64,000 bases of DNA. It comes from Mytilus edulis (Eukaryota; Mollusca; Bivalvia; Mytilida; Mytilidae). Positions 35,846 through 48,820 of the stretch are shown one piece after another; the first letter of the stretch is position 1; every line of letters begins with the position of its first letter. Position numbers and translations under genes: made by a program. The DNA lies in NCBI RefSeq assembly GCF_963676685.1, contig NC_092354.1, positions 72,032,178-72,096,177 on the forward strand. The letters run 5' to 3'. Under the pieces are notes generated by a model. It saw only the letters and a list, made by a program, of their open reading frames with translations, was not told the DNA's origin and did not search any database.

Positions 35846-36960
35846 TGATGCTTATTCAATCTAGTGTATGTGTAAAATTTCTTTAATCACTGTAAAAGAA
35901 CATGCTATTTAGAGAAAAATCTTTTGCTCACATCATATGCAGTATACCGAGCTACGGAATTTTTAGTTCATATTTGGCCAATGATTCCGTATTCTTTTCT
36001 CTAATCCTCCATGATATTTGATTACAAAAATATGATCTTTTACTCGCTTCGGTTGACATAATATTATTGTTCGATAGCCATGCTGTTTAGATGTTATAAA
36101 AATGGTCTTTGTAATTTTAGTGTATGGTATATTTCTTATAATTTTATACTGAATAAATATACTATCCTTGAAAATATAGAAGTTTATTTCCTTAAATGAA
36201 AGAGAGAACGTTTTCATTCATTCACATAGTTGAAGGACTTTTTTACGTCATTATGATTTGCATAAATAATTTATTAGTTGGATATCATGAAACATGTCTT
36301 ATATTATATTAATGTTAGATGCATCATTTACCAGGAGTTGTCCACCTTTCAGTTATTTTACATACATGCTACGTAAAATCAGTTAAAACAACACAATTAA
36401 AATTAACTGATGAACCATGACAGACGAGAATGATCAATGTGACCTTGACACGATCACTTAACACAACTTTATCTATTAGACATGGTTGATTAATTCATTT
36501 TATGGGAACTAATAATGTAAAAAAGTTCGTTGTCAGAAATGCCCTGTAAAACTAACGTTTGTACCTTTAAATCAAATTGAGTTTAAAAACATCTGTACAA
36601 TTCAACATCTGCCTAACTAATTTGGGTACTGCATCACGAATAATTAACGTTGACAATTGAACGTTTCATAAAATAATATAAGGAAACTGACATAAAGCCG
36701 AACGTCCCTGTATACCATACAATACTATCATACAACGCATTCACTTGGAGAATAGAAATTAACCTACACAGGAAATCCCTAACATTGACCAATGCACAAT
36801 GCATATAGTGGCATTGAAAAATTCATCCAGTCAGACGCCGGTCTAGTAGACTTTACAATAAATGCAAACACAGCAATTACATGGTCAGTAAAAACTTACA
36901 TAATCATGAGAAATTATCGTTGATGTTTCTTGACTGTTATACATTAGGTTAATGTCAGAT
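35846..36960. other. Spacer, nothing recognised
   Basis: No supported feature; the 84-codon minus-strand frame at 35,963-36,217 lacks any motif. Confidence 0.5.
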
Positions 36961-37195
36961 TAACTATGTCAAGTAGACGTTTATATGCAAAAGAAAGGCA
37001 ACAGTAGTATACCACTGTTCGAAACTCATAAATCGATTGAAAAAAACTAAATCCGGGCTACAAGCTAAAACTGAGGAAAACGCATCAAATATAGGAGAAC
37101 AACGAAACAACAGAAACACAACATTAAAATGTAACACACACAGAAACGAACTATAATATAACAATGGCCACTTTCCTGACTTGACTTTTTAAGAA
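36961..37195 (-). repeat. Dispersed repeat R7, inverted copy
   Basis: AAAGGCAACAGTAGTATACC, GAAACTCATAAATCGATTG, AAACTGAGGAAAACGC and GTAACACACACAGAAACGAA are the reverse complement of words in the repeat at 54.2-54.66 kb. Confidence 0.8.
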
Positions 37196-38334
37196 ACCAA
37201 ATACACACAGCTTATATATAAAATGTAGAAGCGGTAGTGTTAGCGCAAGATCCTTAATTTAGTTATGTATGACTAGATATTTTCAAACATATTTGTATAT
37301 AAGCCGGCATGTAGATTTTGTTTTGAATGCCAAATACATTATTTTCTAAATTAATTAAAAAAACGTAGAACAAGTCAAATATAAAAATGAATAAAGGTAA
37401 CTGGATCAGACCAACCTTCTGTATAGTGTATTTGTATTTGTTGTTTGGTAAAACTGTTACAACCATGTTCAAATTTAAGCTTGTTTGTAATGCCCAATTA
37501 CTACCAGAAACGAAATTTTATTTTAATTTGCTGATCTACATTATATTGACAAAATGAAAACATACAAGGAAAGGGTGCGTCAAATGGTAAGAAAAAAAAG
37601 AAATTCTAGATAACAGATTACACTCATTTAAGGAATATCAGTTTAGTGTCAGCTGCCGTTATTAATTTACTTATTCTTGAAGAATATATTGAAAAAAATA
37701 TAAAATGCAAAAGAACATTGTATTCTGGGAAATTTAAGTCTTTATACAACGAATACACATTTGTATCTAAAGGCTAAGTATATACAATATATTTGTATCA
37801 AGTATTGCTATCAATATTGACACATTCTGACCTCTAAGATATCAATTTATATCAACAAAAAAGTATAACAGCCCACCCATACATGTAAATAGTTCACGTT
37901 TTATTATTTTCGTTAGTAAATAACCGAAATGCTGAATTGTGGACAATGTGAAATAACTCTACATATTGAAGCATACCTACGTTATAAGAAACAGAACAAT
38001 AAGAACATTGTAAATACATACATCTTTCGATGTTGATTTAACTTTGTTCTATATATTAGTTTGATGATTCAAATACGAGGAACTATTTTAAGGTGGTACT
38101 AAGGTAAACATTTGTAACTTGAAGTTTTAAACTAGGTTTTATCTCATCTTCGTTTTCAAATCGGTCTTATTGCCCTGATGATAAATAACTTTTTTTTTCA
38201 CTACGTATTTGATACCGAAAAGCTGTGAACTGTATTGAATATTTATGATATCAATATCAGTCACTATGTGGACGTTTAACACGTAAAGGTAACAACTGTC
38301 AGGTTGTACTTTAAATGTATACATAAAAAATTAA
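37196..38334. other. Spacer, nothing recognised
   Basis: AT-rich. The part 38,145-38,320 loosely resembles 38,880-39,085 (shared AAGCTGTGAACTGTAT / AAACTGTGAACTGTGT and CAGTCACTATGTGG / CAGTTACTATGTAG), suggesting an old duplication. Confidence 0.45.
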
Positions 38335-38520
38335 AAAAGAAGATGTGGTATGATTGCCAATGAGACAACTGTCCACAGGAGACCAAAATGACACAGACAT
38401 AAACAACTATAGGTCACCGTACGGCCTTTAAAAATGGGCAAAGTCCATACCCCATAGTCAGCTATGAAAGGTCCTGAAATGCCAAATTGTAAAACAATTC
38501 AAAAGAGAAATCTAACGGCC
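38335..38520 (-). repeat. R2-type repeat, 3' end in reverse orientation
   Basis: GATGTGGTATGATTGCCAAT, GAGACAACTGTCCACAGGAG, AACTATAGGTCACCGTACGG and CATACCCCATAGTCAGCTAT are the reverse complement of the R2 3' half as I know it in mussels. Confidence 0.8.
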
Positions 38521-40114
38521 TTATTTAAAAAAAAAAATTAATATATCAATGTTTAGACGTCGCCTAAATATATTGTGAACAACAAAACTTGTGCTAATGA
38601 ATATAGAAAACATGTTCATGGCAGGGTGTTGAATCTGTTATCAAGAAAAAGAGGTTAATAACACAATCCAAAAAAAAAACGAGCATATTGTTTTCACAAT
38701 TAAATGATGTGTTTGGGACCATACGTAATTATCAATACTCCTCATTTTAATACCATATCAACGTTTATAAATTGAGAAATATACATGTGTACAATTTAAA
38801 CAAACATGATGAAAATATTAACATGATTGTATTTGTATACGTTTTACAAATCAAGTCTAACACAACTTGTATTGTCAAATTAAATAATCGATTTTTATGC
38901 CCTGATGTTTTGTGGTTTGTTTCAATTCATGATATATTGATATTTAAAAACTGTGAACTGTGTTAAATTCTATCATTATGACATCAGTAGCAGTTACTAT
39001 GTAGACTATTAACATTTGAAAGTAACATCTATCAATTAAAAATGACAGGTGCCTATATTGTTTTAGATGATTTACTTTAAATGTATTTCAAGGTTTTGAT
39101 ATCACATACGTTGATTGAGAGTTCAATATAAAACTATCCTAGTGTTTAGATTACAAGGACAGCTACCTTTTTTACTTAATACTATAAATGTACCTTAACT
39201 CTAATACTTTAATGTGGACAAAGAGAAACAACTCTTGGGATCTAATGTGTAATGAAAATTTGCTTTCTAAATGTCTGATGTTTCAAAATTACATTTTGAT
39301 AAAATATTCGTTATGCTTTTGTACTGTTAAAAATGCACAGTGTTAAATTTTTAAAAAGAATGCTAGAGCATGCAGTCTAAAATAATAATAAAACAATGGA
39401 ACATTTGATATGCTTGTCAATAAAACAACTATCCACCAGATTGTATATATGCCCATTGCTATTCCGCCTCTAATACCCTAATGATTTGGTACGTATCATA
39501 GGTTTGCCACATTGATATATATATATATTAAGAACAACAATATTCATTTAAAAGAAAATCACAGTAGTCTATTTAAACTAATAACAACACTGCATTGCCA
39601 ATGCGACTTCAGCGGGTCACCCTTATTATAGAATTGTAAGCAAAAAGACAATTGGGTCACCGATATACCGATATTGCTTTTAAGATGGAAGGACAACAAT
39701 GATGAAACACTTACGCTATTCCAAAATATTGAAAAAAACAAAAACGCTTTCAGATGCCATAAATTGCAAAATTAAAGAATAAAATGTAAATACTATATAA
39801 CAAAAGAGGGACCAAAGGTACTAAAGGGACAGTCAAACTATAACAAACGTTTTATTGTTTCAATTTCCCTATTTTCAAGCCGCCATTCACGCCATTTTTT
39901 GATTGATATATATTCAATTTATTATGCAAAGAAAAATTAATAAAGTAACAACTAAAACTATAACTACTCCACATTATCTTTTCCAGATACTTCTACATCA
40001 ATAGCAAGTTAATGAACGTTTTTACAAACATACATTCAAAAAATCACTGAAAGTTTTACCCCACTTGGAACTATTAGTTTATAAGCTTCTTCAAGATCTT
40101 TTTAACTGATTTCA
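38521..40114. other. Spacer with an R6 fragment
   Basis: A 50-bp R6 fragment (AGAGGGACCAAAGGTACTAA, AGGGACAGTCAAACTA) lies at 39,800-39,850. A short TA run lies near 39,518. No gene recognised. Confidence 0.5.
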
Positions 40115-40435
40115 TAGTTTGTTTATATGATGTATAATGTGCATTGTTACCTTTATGTCCCAGGTTTAGACGACCGTTATCATGTTAAACTGGGTTTTAT
40201 TCTATAGGTATCTGTCATAGGTAAGGAACCAGGTCTTCAGTGGTTGCCGATTTAAGCTATATATATATATATATTGTATTTCTTTAATTGGTTCTCAAAT
40301 AAATCAGTCTGTACTTTTCTGGTTCGAACTGTTTTGCATTTTTTATTTCGAGGCATCTACAAACGGACAGTTTGGTATAAGTTATGTCATTGTTGAAGTT
40401 TGTACGGTCAACTATAGTTATTAATTTCATGTTAT
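40115..40435 (+). repeat. SINE-like repeat R2, decayed copy
   Basis: ATGTCCCAGGTTTAGACGAC, CCAGGTCTTCAGTGGTTGCC, TTCGAACTGTTTTGCATTTT, CATTGTTGAAGTTTGTACGG and TCAACTATAGTTATTAATTT follow the family order. It contains a TA microsatellite at about 40,257-40,275. Confidence 0.65.
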
Positions 40436-40744
40436 TTTTGTCTGCTAAGTTTACTCCAAAGAGCATTTTAGTTTTGATGAATGTCCATGTTGTTCTGTTT
40501 AAGAACTGCCTTGTTTGCAATATTTAGATTGTTTAAGCATATGTAAGGTAATACATCGGAAGTGTGTTGTAAGCTGTTAGTATACACATGTTGCTGTACT
40601 TATAATGTGATAAACAATGATTAACATTTTTAATTAGTATTAAAACTAAGTTTTCATATGATATAAATAAATTAATTCTACCTCTTTTGCAAGGACAGAC
40701 CAAACCCTCTCGTAAGAAATGAGTTTGTTGTTATGAATGTGCAT

Positions 40745-40888
40745 ATTTGTTTGAAATTTTGAATGAAAAAAAAAACATTATCACTTTATTTTAAGGACAT
40801 CAAAACTGCAGGTGTTGCAATAAAGTTCAATAATGTGTTAAATGTTTAGTATTACTTTTAAGGTTGTAAAATCGTCGTTCACACACGA
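40745..40888 (+). repeat. 140-bp segment shared with 49.64-49.79 kb
   Basis: From TTTGAAATTTTGAATGAAAA through CATTATCACTTTATTTTAAG and GACATCAAAACTGCAGGTGT to AAATCGTCGTTCACAC, it is nearly identical to 49,642-49,785. No coding potential is seen. Confidence 0.85.
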
Positions 40889-40928
40889 AGTCATTATTAT
40901 GTTGACTTTAAATAAAATTGAAATACTT

Positions 40929-41750
40929 AATAAATGTGGCATTGACTTTCATTTGACTTCTTTTGCTAGGACTAATTAAAAATTTCGTATAATTTTGCAC
41001 CTGTCAATTAAAACACGTGTATGGACATGTGCCTAACAGATGAATTACTACATTTATAAGTTGGGCACAGTAATATTTCATGAGTTTTTGTCACCTTTTA
41101 ATACTAAGAATTTACTTTGTTTATGATATTGTATCTTATATGTATACCAGTAAATCATGATAAAGGGCCCGAACATGACAAGAAACAAAAAAAAATCAAC
41201 AGCATGATTTTTATACCATACTGAAGCACCTGAGATCATCCCCAGTCTTAGTTGGTTCGTGTTGTCTAATCTTTGTTGTTCTATTAGGTGTCGTTTTGAA
41301 AGTCACCAGGTACCAAGCATTTTGTCAAAAATATGGAAAGTGTCAAAATCACTAAATTAGGTTGAAAACCACATAAAACGATTTGTATTGAGTCTTTTTA
41401 ATGAATTGGTAGTTCAGAGACCCCAATTTATTGTGTTGCTATGAAAACCGGTGAAGACTTAAACCTACATAGTGTTATCAACACCCAATTCTTAGATTTC
41501 AATAAAATATATCGTTTTATGTCAAAAATCAGTCCCATAAGTAATCTCAGTGTTTGAATAGAATTGCTTGATATTTAATAATGCTGATTTTATATAATAA
41601 GCTTTTATTGATCTTTATTGGGTACATAATCAGTCAAATTGTATAAATATAAGATTATCTGACATGCCAATCTACAACAACTTCAAGTCTAGAAAATTAT
41701 TCAAACATTTTTAGGGGAATAAATGTGGCATTGACTTTCATTTGACTTCT
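40929..41750 (+). repeat. 33-bp perfect direct repeats bracketing 756 bp
   Basis: The segment starting AATAAATGTGGCATTGACTT is identical at 40,929-40,961 and 41,718-41,750. The DNA between has no frame or terminal structure that I recognise. It is too long for an ordinary target-site duplication and very short for an LTR. Confidence 0.85.
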
Positions 41751-42854
41751 GTATATAATGTATATAAATGAAAAATAAAATTGACTGGCAAATCATGGAC
41801 CATGTAAAAAAATATTATTCAATTTGGCAAATTATCTCATTTGGAGCCTCAGTAATTATCTCCCCTGACGGAGTTTTCTCTTGAGAGACAAGAACACTAC
41901 ACTTCCTATATTGAATGTGAATGGTTGGTGGGAATTTCACCAGGGATAGCAGACGACAGGCAGACAAGCATGAATAGCAGAGGATAAACTACAAATGGTA
42001 ATTCGAAGAAGAACACATACATTTTACTTGTTTAATGTACCACAAAATCTGATTATTAAAACTTGAGACTAAGACGAAAAAGGACAATATTCAAATCATG
42101 CAATAACAAAATAAAATCAAACAAATAAATAAACCTAAAACTTAAAGACACTTAGGCATATATACTTTAATATATACAGTTATACTGCTAATATCACAGC
42201 CACTGGCACTTTTGGCAGCGTTGCACTTGTATCTATCCATATGTAAATAATGAAGTAAGGCCTGTATAGTCTGGTAAAGGCCATACTGTAACTTTTCCTC
42301 TTTTCTTTTGTTATAATTTCAATCGGAGACCATGAGACAAAGATGTTTGTTTGACCAGCCCAGAGAGTAGTCCGATATTACCCTCCCTGACGTCCGACAG
42401 CTGTTTTTCCAGACAAGCTTCGTCTGTCATAACAGCTGCCAGATGTTAGAATAATTTAATGCTAAAAAAAATCTTAGACTCGATGATACAACATGCAGTG
42501 GCAAATTTCACAGGTAGGTTAATTGAAACAAAATCATTTCTTAAAGAGAGGACTGGTTCCTTTAGGATAAGGGGAATCTTTTCCCATCTTCTCTTTACTT
42601 TTGTTTTGTTGCATCAGATAGTCCTGGGTTTAGAGGTTGGTGGGGAAAAGCTTAAAAATGGGGACAACCCCTGCTCAATTTTTTTGGCAAACTTTTGTAT
42701 TTACTTCCTTAGTATCATATTTTTTTTACAAATATATCAAATTATTTTTTGGCAACTTGACACATGAATGCAAACCAAGATGCTGGAGGATTTTCTAAAA
42801 ATTGAGCCTCTGGCTTAGTGACTCAAAAGTTAACATGGTTAAGGCTGCATGGAA
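41751..42854. other. Spacer with a possible orphan exon
   Basis: A 102-codon frame at 42,459-42,767 begins MLKKILDSMIQHAVANFT and is followed by a donor-like ACAG|GTAGGT at about 42,512; the rest of the frame is Phe/Ile-rich and unlikely to be protein. A first exon of 42,459-42,512 is possible, but its phase does not fit the next exon-like block. Confidence 0.3.
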
Positions 42855-43065
42855 AAGAAAATGTGGTATTATTGCAAATAAGACAACTCTCCACAATAGA
42901 CCAAAATAGGCACAGAAATAAACTTCTATTGGTCACTGTATAGCCTTTTACAATGAGTAAAGCGCATTACCTCATAGACGGCAATAAATAGCCCCGAAAT
43001 CACAAATGTAGAAAAAATCAAACAAGAAATCTAACAGCTGAATTAATGTACAAAAAAATGAATGA
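42855..43065 (-). repeat. R2-type repeat, reverse-oriented copy
   Basis: AATGTGGTATTATTGCAAAT, AAGACAACTCTCCACAATAG and ATTGGTCACTGTATAGCC match the copy at 38.3 kb. Confidence 0.75.
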
Positions 43066-43747
43066 AAAATAAATGTGTAACACAGCAACTTTCTCAGCTA
43101 CTATAGGCTAATATATACAAACTTGACCTGTACATGTAGACCTTTGGTAGTACACTATTGATAAAGTGACATTAACTTTTAGCTACTATCATGACTATGT
43201 TAAGTTTTTGAGTGAAGGTCAATTTCTCAGTAACATGTACTAGACATTGTACACAAAGGGTGGCATAAAAGAATAGATCACTTATGATAACCACATTTTT
43301 TTATGTTATTTCGAATAGACAGAAAAAATATTAGTCATTCCTTAATTAAACTCTGATTATAAATATATTATGGGACTACGTACAAGAAATGCTCAGCTTT
43401 ATATTTTTTTTCTTACTGAACATTATCCAGTGCGCCAAAAACTTTTAATCTACTAGTCTGGACACTAAATATCAAAATCCCTATATGACTATTATAAAAT
43501 TTTCAAAATTTTCAAAAGTCTGAATCAATATTTACTAGGGGTCATTAGCCTAGTGGCTAACGGTGCAGACTGTTTTCCTTTAAAAAATACCTTTATCATA
43601 TTAGAAAAGGCACGTATATGAAAATGCTTATGGTACTTATCTTAATTTTCATATTTAGGTTGAGCCCCTAGTCATGCTAGTCAGGAAATGCAAGTCTTAT
43701 TCAATGAATCAAAACCGTCCTAAATATTGCATACAATTCTTCAAAAT

Positions 43748-43855
43748 ATTTCAAATATTAAAACTAATTATTCATCATACTTCAAATATTAAAACTAATT
43801 ATTCATCATATTTCAAATATTAAAACTAATTATTCATCATATTTTAAAATTAAAA
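43748..43855. repeat. 31-bp tandem repeat, three units
   Basis: Units at 43,748, 43,779 and 43,810, each ending AAAACTAATTATTCATCAT, with one base difference in the second. A decayed fourth unit follows. Confidence 0.9.
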
Positions 43856-43921
43856 TGGTAAATGAATGAATGTGTGTTGCACTGATTACAAAATGTTTTA
43901 ATAAATCATATTTTGTTAAAG

Positions 43922-44225
43922 GTATGGAAACCCGCTCTTTTTCTTTTATATCTGTGGTCCAAATGGCAACATTTCACCTGAATCCAAATGGTTGCCAATA
44001 AGATCCTGTGTTGGAAGTATCCTTTCACATTTAAAAGCTATACATATAGCTGTCTCAACCATTAAATCTGAGTATGATCTTATAAAGGCAAGATCAGGAT
44101 ATTTTGAAGAGACTGAAGCCATTGATGACCATATCATATGTCCCAATCACAGATTTCATCTGGGAAAAGGATTTAGGAGGAGAAAAGTCTGTTGTCTAAG
44201 GAACCACTTTCAGATACAATTTTGA
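43922..44225 (+). CDS. Exon-like block with Cys/His motif, family unknown
   Basis: An open frame follows an AG at 43,920 (TTTTGTTAAAG) and ends with TGA at 44,223. It reads ICGPNGNISPESKWLPIRSC, then SILSHLKAIHIAVSTIKSEY, and near the end ICPNHRFHLGKGFRRRKVCC. The motif CPxHRxxLGxGxRxxxxC looks like a zinc-binding element I have seen in uncharacterised invertebrate proteins, and the composition is balanced, unlike spacer frames in this window. It may be an exon of the gene at 53.5-62.1 kb on the same strand, or of a separate decayed gene. The exact borders are not certain, and no confident partner exon was found. A second short open stretch with donor-like CAGGAG|GTTTGT (about 44,940-45,014, QVVPTDDTHETLQE) could follow it. 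Confidence 0.45.
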
Positions 44226-44261
44226 AGAAGTGATACCAATAATTAAATTTTATCTCTTTTT

Positions 44262-44795
44262 AGCTCACCTGGCCCGAATCTCATCACTTGGCGTCCGGCG
44301 TCCGGCGTCGTCCGTCGTCGTTAACTTTTACAAAAATCTTCTCCTCTGAAACCGCTTGGCCAAATTTAATTAAACTTGGCCACAATCATTATTTGGGAAT
44401 CTAGTTTTTAAAATGTGTGGCGTGACCCTGCCACCCAACCAAGTTGGCCGCCATGGCTAAAAATAGTACATAGGGGCGAAATGTAGATTTTGGCCTATAT
44501 CTCTGAATTTAGAGCATTGTTTATCAGGTCAAGATCTAACTGCCCTGAAATTTTCAGACAAAACAGACAACCTGTTGTTGGGTTGCTGTCCCAAAATTAG
44601 TAATTTTTCAGGAAATTTTGCAGTTTTTGGTTATTATCTTGAATATTATAATAGATAAAGATAAACTGTAAACAGCAATAATGTTCAGCAAAGTAAGATC
44701 TACAAATAAGTCAACATGACCAAAATTGTCAGTTTACCCCTTAATGATTTATTGCCCTTTATTATCATGAAGTTTATTCAGACCATCCAGAATTT
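44262..44795 (+). repeat. Bivalve repeat R8 starting AGCTCACCTGGCC
   Basis: AGCTCACCTGGCCCGAATCT, CATCACTTGGCGTCCGGCGT, CAAAAATCTTCTCCTCTGAA, TTGTTGGGTTGCTGTCCC and CATGACCAAAATTGTCAG are words of a repeat that I recognise as widespread in bivalves. A decayed copy lies at 50.85-51.11 kb. Confidence 0.85.
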
Positions 44796-45574
44796 TTGTA
44801 AAGCAATATACTGATATTAAATTATATATTTTTTTCATGCATTTTATTTTTAGATAATTGAGTTCTCTGTTGTGTTTCGGAATCGACATGTTTGAATTCC
44901 TATTTACCTTTTTCCTTTTGTTTTTTCAAGGGTAAGGTCGCCAATGTAGAGTTGCATTGTGTTTAAAAGACCAGGTAGTTCCAACTGATGATACACATGA
45001 GACATTGCAGGAGGTTTGTAGAATAAAGATTGTTTTAAAACTTTTGAAGTATATTTAAGAAATAATAATCGCTGCTCATTAGGTCAATTCCTCGTTCAGC
45101 AGACCTGTCCGCACCCTCTTTTTTTAGAATCTTTTGAAAATAGTCCTGGTTTCCACATTTCATATAAAATCATGTCCATTTCCTTTGTAAATATTTGATT
45201 CAGCATCAAACCCATATATCCAAAGTGGGAGTGCTCCAATATATATATAACAGAGAAAAATACTTGTACAAAACAGAACATTGGTTTTCTTCCCCCTTAT
45301 TTACAGTTCCCATCAAAATCATGCTGATTGTCGTAGCCTGTAGTTAGGTAGTATGATATTAAATTTATCCTTCAATTCAACACTGACCTAAATGTATAGT
45401 AATTTTACATCCTATCAATTGAATCTGATTTTGAGTAAACCCGGATCACGATTTGAACTGCTGTTTTGTCAGTGGTCGTTGTTATTATAAATAATTAATT
45501 TTCAGTTAATATCTTACACAAAACCAGAAAACAGAAGAATTGCAACTGTCTATTAATTGAAATTGTATTCGACG
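44796..45574. other. Spacer, nothing firmly recognised
   Basis: Apart from the possible short exon noted at 44,940-45,014, no supported feature. Confidence 0.4.
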
Positions 45575-45780
45575 GTCATACAAGTGAGAGGTTTAGATGG
45601 CTATAAAACCAGAGTTAATCCAGCATTTCATACACAGGATAATGTCTGTACCAAGTCATGAATACGACAGTTGTTATCTATTCGTTTGAGGTGTTTGAGC
45701 TTTTGATTTTACTTTTTGGTTAGGAACTTTCCGTTTTGAATTTTCCTCGGAGTTCAGTATTTTTGTGATTCTACCTTTTT
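45575..45780 (-). repeat. SINE-like repeat R4, reverse copy
   Basis: CGACGGTCATACAAGTGAGA, TACCAAGTCATGAATACGAC, AGTTGTTATCTATTCGTTTG and TTCAGTATTTTTGTGATTCT match the family. Confidence 0.8.
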
Positions 45781-46334
45781 TACCTCTAAGACTCTTACCC
45801 ATACGATATAAAAACGAAATAAGACACTAGACAGTTAATGTCACCGATCATCAAGTTATGAGGCTTTTCATAGTATTTTTTTTCGTGAAAAACAACGAAT
45901 CTGATGTCACAGCATAGTCTTGCCGGAAATTTTCATAAGCAATTTCATAAATATCTCCAAAAGAAATTTTGACCCAAAAAGTCTTGTTTTCAATAACAAA
46001 AATTCCCATGGGCTTAATTATTCGAAAATAAACCAGGGGATTATACTGCAGCTCTAGTTTGTTAGTTTTTATCCCATATAAATCTCATATACTCTTCACT
46101 ATAGACTTATGTGATGGGACTCTGATTTGGTGCTAATATCTACTCTGACAGAACACTTTGTATAACGTTTACGTGAACTCGATTGTAATCTAGAAATAAT
46201 TGGCCAAGATTTTCACCACTGTTTCAATTGATTTCAGTAATAGTGACGACACATCTTTGACTTGCAGAAGTTCTAGTAAAGAGTTATTTTGTTTAGCTGA
46301 GAGCTTGGAATTCATACAAAGTTCTATTCAAAAC

Positions 46335-46485
46335 TTATAAATTAGTCCGTTAGTTTTCTCAATTGAATTGTTTTACATGTTTAATGTCGGGGTCTTTTAT
46401 AGACGACTATACGGTATGGGGTTTTCTCATTGTCGAAAGCTATACGATTGCGTATATTGGTTACATCCACTTTTTAAAATTTTGG
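46335..46485 (+). repeat. SINE-like repeat R2, 3' fragment
   Basis: GTTAGTTTTCTCAATTGAAT, TCTTTTATAGACGACTATAC and TTTTCTCATTGTCGAAAGC match the family. Confidence 0.75.
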
Positions 46486-46624
46486 TAGTTTCATTTTTGA
46501 TCATTACACATCTCCTTATTTTCATATAAGTACAGAGGGAATGATAAATTGCTTCTTGATGCGAAGCTTCGTAGGCATTAAACAATTTTTTTTTAAATCT
46601 AAAATTTGTCTGATAGATATAACA

Positions 46625-46770
46625 CGATGTGATATGAGTGCTAATGAAACAACTCTATGTCCTAGTCACAATTTGTAAAAGTAAACCATTATAGGTCAAA
46701 GTAAGGTTTTCAACACGGAGCCTTAGCTCACAGCGAACAGCCATCTATAAAAGTGTATGTGGCATGTAAA
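46625..46770 (+). repeat. SINE-like repeat R3, copy at 46.6 kb
   Basis: GATGTGATATGAGTGCTAAT, GTAAACCATTATAGGTCAAA, CAACACGGAGCCTTAGCTCA match the family. Confidence 0.8.
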
Positions 46771-48820
46771 TTATTTCAGGATTCACGTAGTCTGTGCATG
46801 TTGTTCGTGTTTGTTGCTCTTTTAGTATTTGTACTATGTGCAGACCAAAGACAGTTTTCTATGAATCCAATCACTTTTTCAGTAGATGGAACTAAGATTG
46901 TTGTGTTGTAATGCATAAATTAATAGTGGAATGTCAAATCGCCAGCAATTATGTCCCTGAAAATGGATATTGTGTACCTATCATATGTTATTTAGCAGTT
47001 TGTGTTATGGTAAACTGTGACCGTTTTACTACATATGTAAAAAAACTAACGAACTTTGACCAGGCTCAATTCGAGAAAGATTTATATGACGTAGTCGTAA
47101 GTCAAAATGTTTAACCTATACTAGTCTTCAATTTCTCTTAATTTTAATTTATATTATTCCGTTCAATTGATAAAGTTAACCAGATAAATACATGACATTT
47201 CTTTTTATGTTTTTTTTTCACCTTGTGTGTTTTAGCTTTTTCATATGTATAGTGTCTCGTAAGTCTTTATAGGTTGGGTTCTGAAACCGTATGCATAAAA
47301 CATCTTAACTTAAATATTCCTTAAACTCAGATTTCGCTAAGAATTTCCTTAGTTAAGTAAAATTCTTAAGTCTTCACTTAACTAAGGAATACTTAAATCG
47401 GAACCTTTATCTTATTACCGTATGATATATACTAGCCCATCACATGTACTCATCCGTGTAAAAGTTTGTTATGATTATTTAAATTTTTTGATCAATGCAT
47501 GCTTTTATTTTAAAGAGCTGGGGTTAAATTGATATTGGTATGAAAAAGAATTCAATAGAACGTAACATAGTATAATGATGAACAATTGGCGCATATTAGA
47601 CAACGCTTTTTTAAAGGTTGATGTTTTGACGGATGAGCATTGGAAGAAAAATATTTCGGTAATCAAAGACTTTCCTCTACTTAATCTTTAATCATATAAT
47701 ATTTTCTGGATACAACAATATTTTTTAAACTCCAACAAAACATGATCAAGGTTTCAGTGGCGTAGCACAAGACTAAAGGTAGCATTGTAAGCAAATCATT
47801 TTACACTTCTTTCAATAAAATGTTAACTAATAGTTCAGCTTATTATGCGCTGACATCTCTCTTTCCATACCCTTTGCTTACATTTGCTTATGGTTTGAAA
47901 CAAATATTTTTTGATGTGAAAATTTTTATCACTTCCCTTTAACAAAAAAAAAAAAGGGGGGGTAGATTTTTTTTCAAGGAATCCATATACAAACTAGGGC
48001 ATTTTTCAAAAGTCCTTCAATCTTTACTAAAACAAATTATTGCTGTAAGTATATTCTCAACATCTTAACGTACTTAGCAATATTTTCGAAACCCCAATAT
48101 ATCTCATTGAATATATAAGGATATAAAAAAATATGATCTTACATGTACATAAACTTTGAATTCCATTGGGTGTAGCAGTGATTCCATTAACAATCAACTT
48201 ATTGTTTCAACAAAATGGAGGTCCATGTCCACCCCTTACCCTTTTTGAAAAAAATCCGCCCCCTGGGTAGGTCTTAAAACTTTTCGATGTTGTTCCTGTA
48301 AGTGAATTTTTTTAGAGTATGCCCTACATTTTTGAAATTAAACTAAATTGAAAATTAAAATGACTCCACCTCCACCCTAACCCCCTAAAAAAAAAAAACC
48401 CAAACACACATGATATAAAAAAATGTGGTTTTGCATGCCCTCTCTTCATTCTTTACGGTTACAAATGATACCCGCGCGGTGTATCCTAAAAATTTATAAA
48501 ACGTGCACGTACAGAGTAAACAAAAAAAAGTAGAACCATGAATTACATGAGTATAAAAACTGAGTACTTTTCGGTATACACACGAGATATGGGAAATAGT
48601 AAATAACTACCCACTGTTATCTCTTGATTTGTTGATTATTCTGTTCTTTTTTATTTTATTGTACTTGTAATTAGTATACTGTTGTGTAAGATAAATGCGT
48701 GCCACTTGAATAACATAAAGGAGTAGGTTCAGTATGACCCCTTTTTGGCCCATACTAGAAATATTAGACATGAATTCTTCTTTTTGTAATTTGTTTTGGT
48801 TGGCAACGTGCTTTTTGTTT
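46771..48820. other. Spacer with one inverted repeat
   Basis: A 14-bp stem, TCCTTAGTTAAGT and ACTTAACTAAGGA, lies at 47,345-47,389. Otherwise AT-rich DNA without a supported gene; the frame at 46,911-47,114 has no motif. Confidence 0.5.

Noticed and set aside
40929-41750. LTR retrotransposon with 33-bp LTRs
   Set aside because: LTRs this short are not known, and no primer-binding site, TG...CA ends or coding region is visible.
42459-42767. 102-codon frame with possible signal anchor
   Set aside because: Only the first 18 codons could be an exon; their splice phase does not fit the next candidate exon, and the rest is Phe/Ile-rich.
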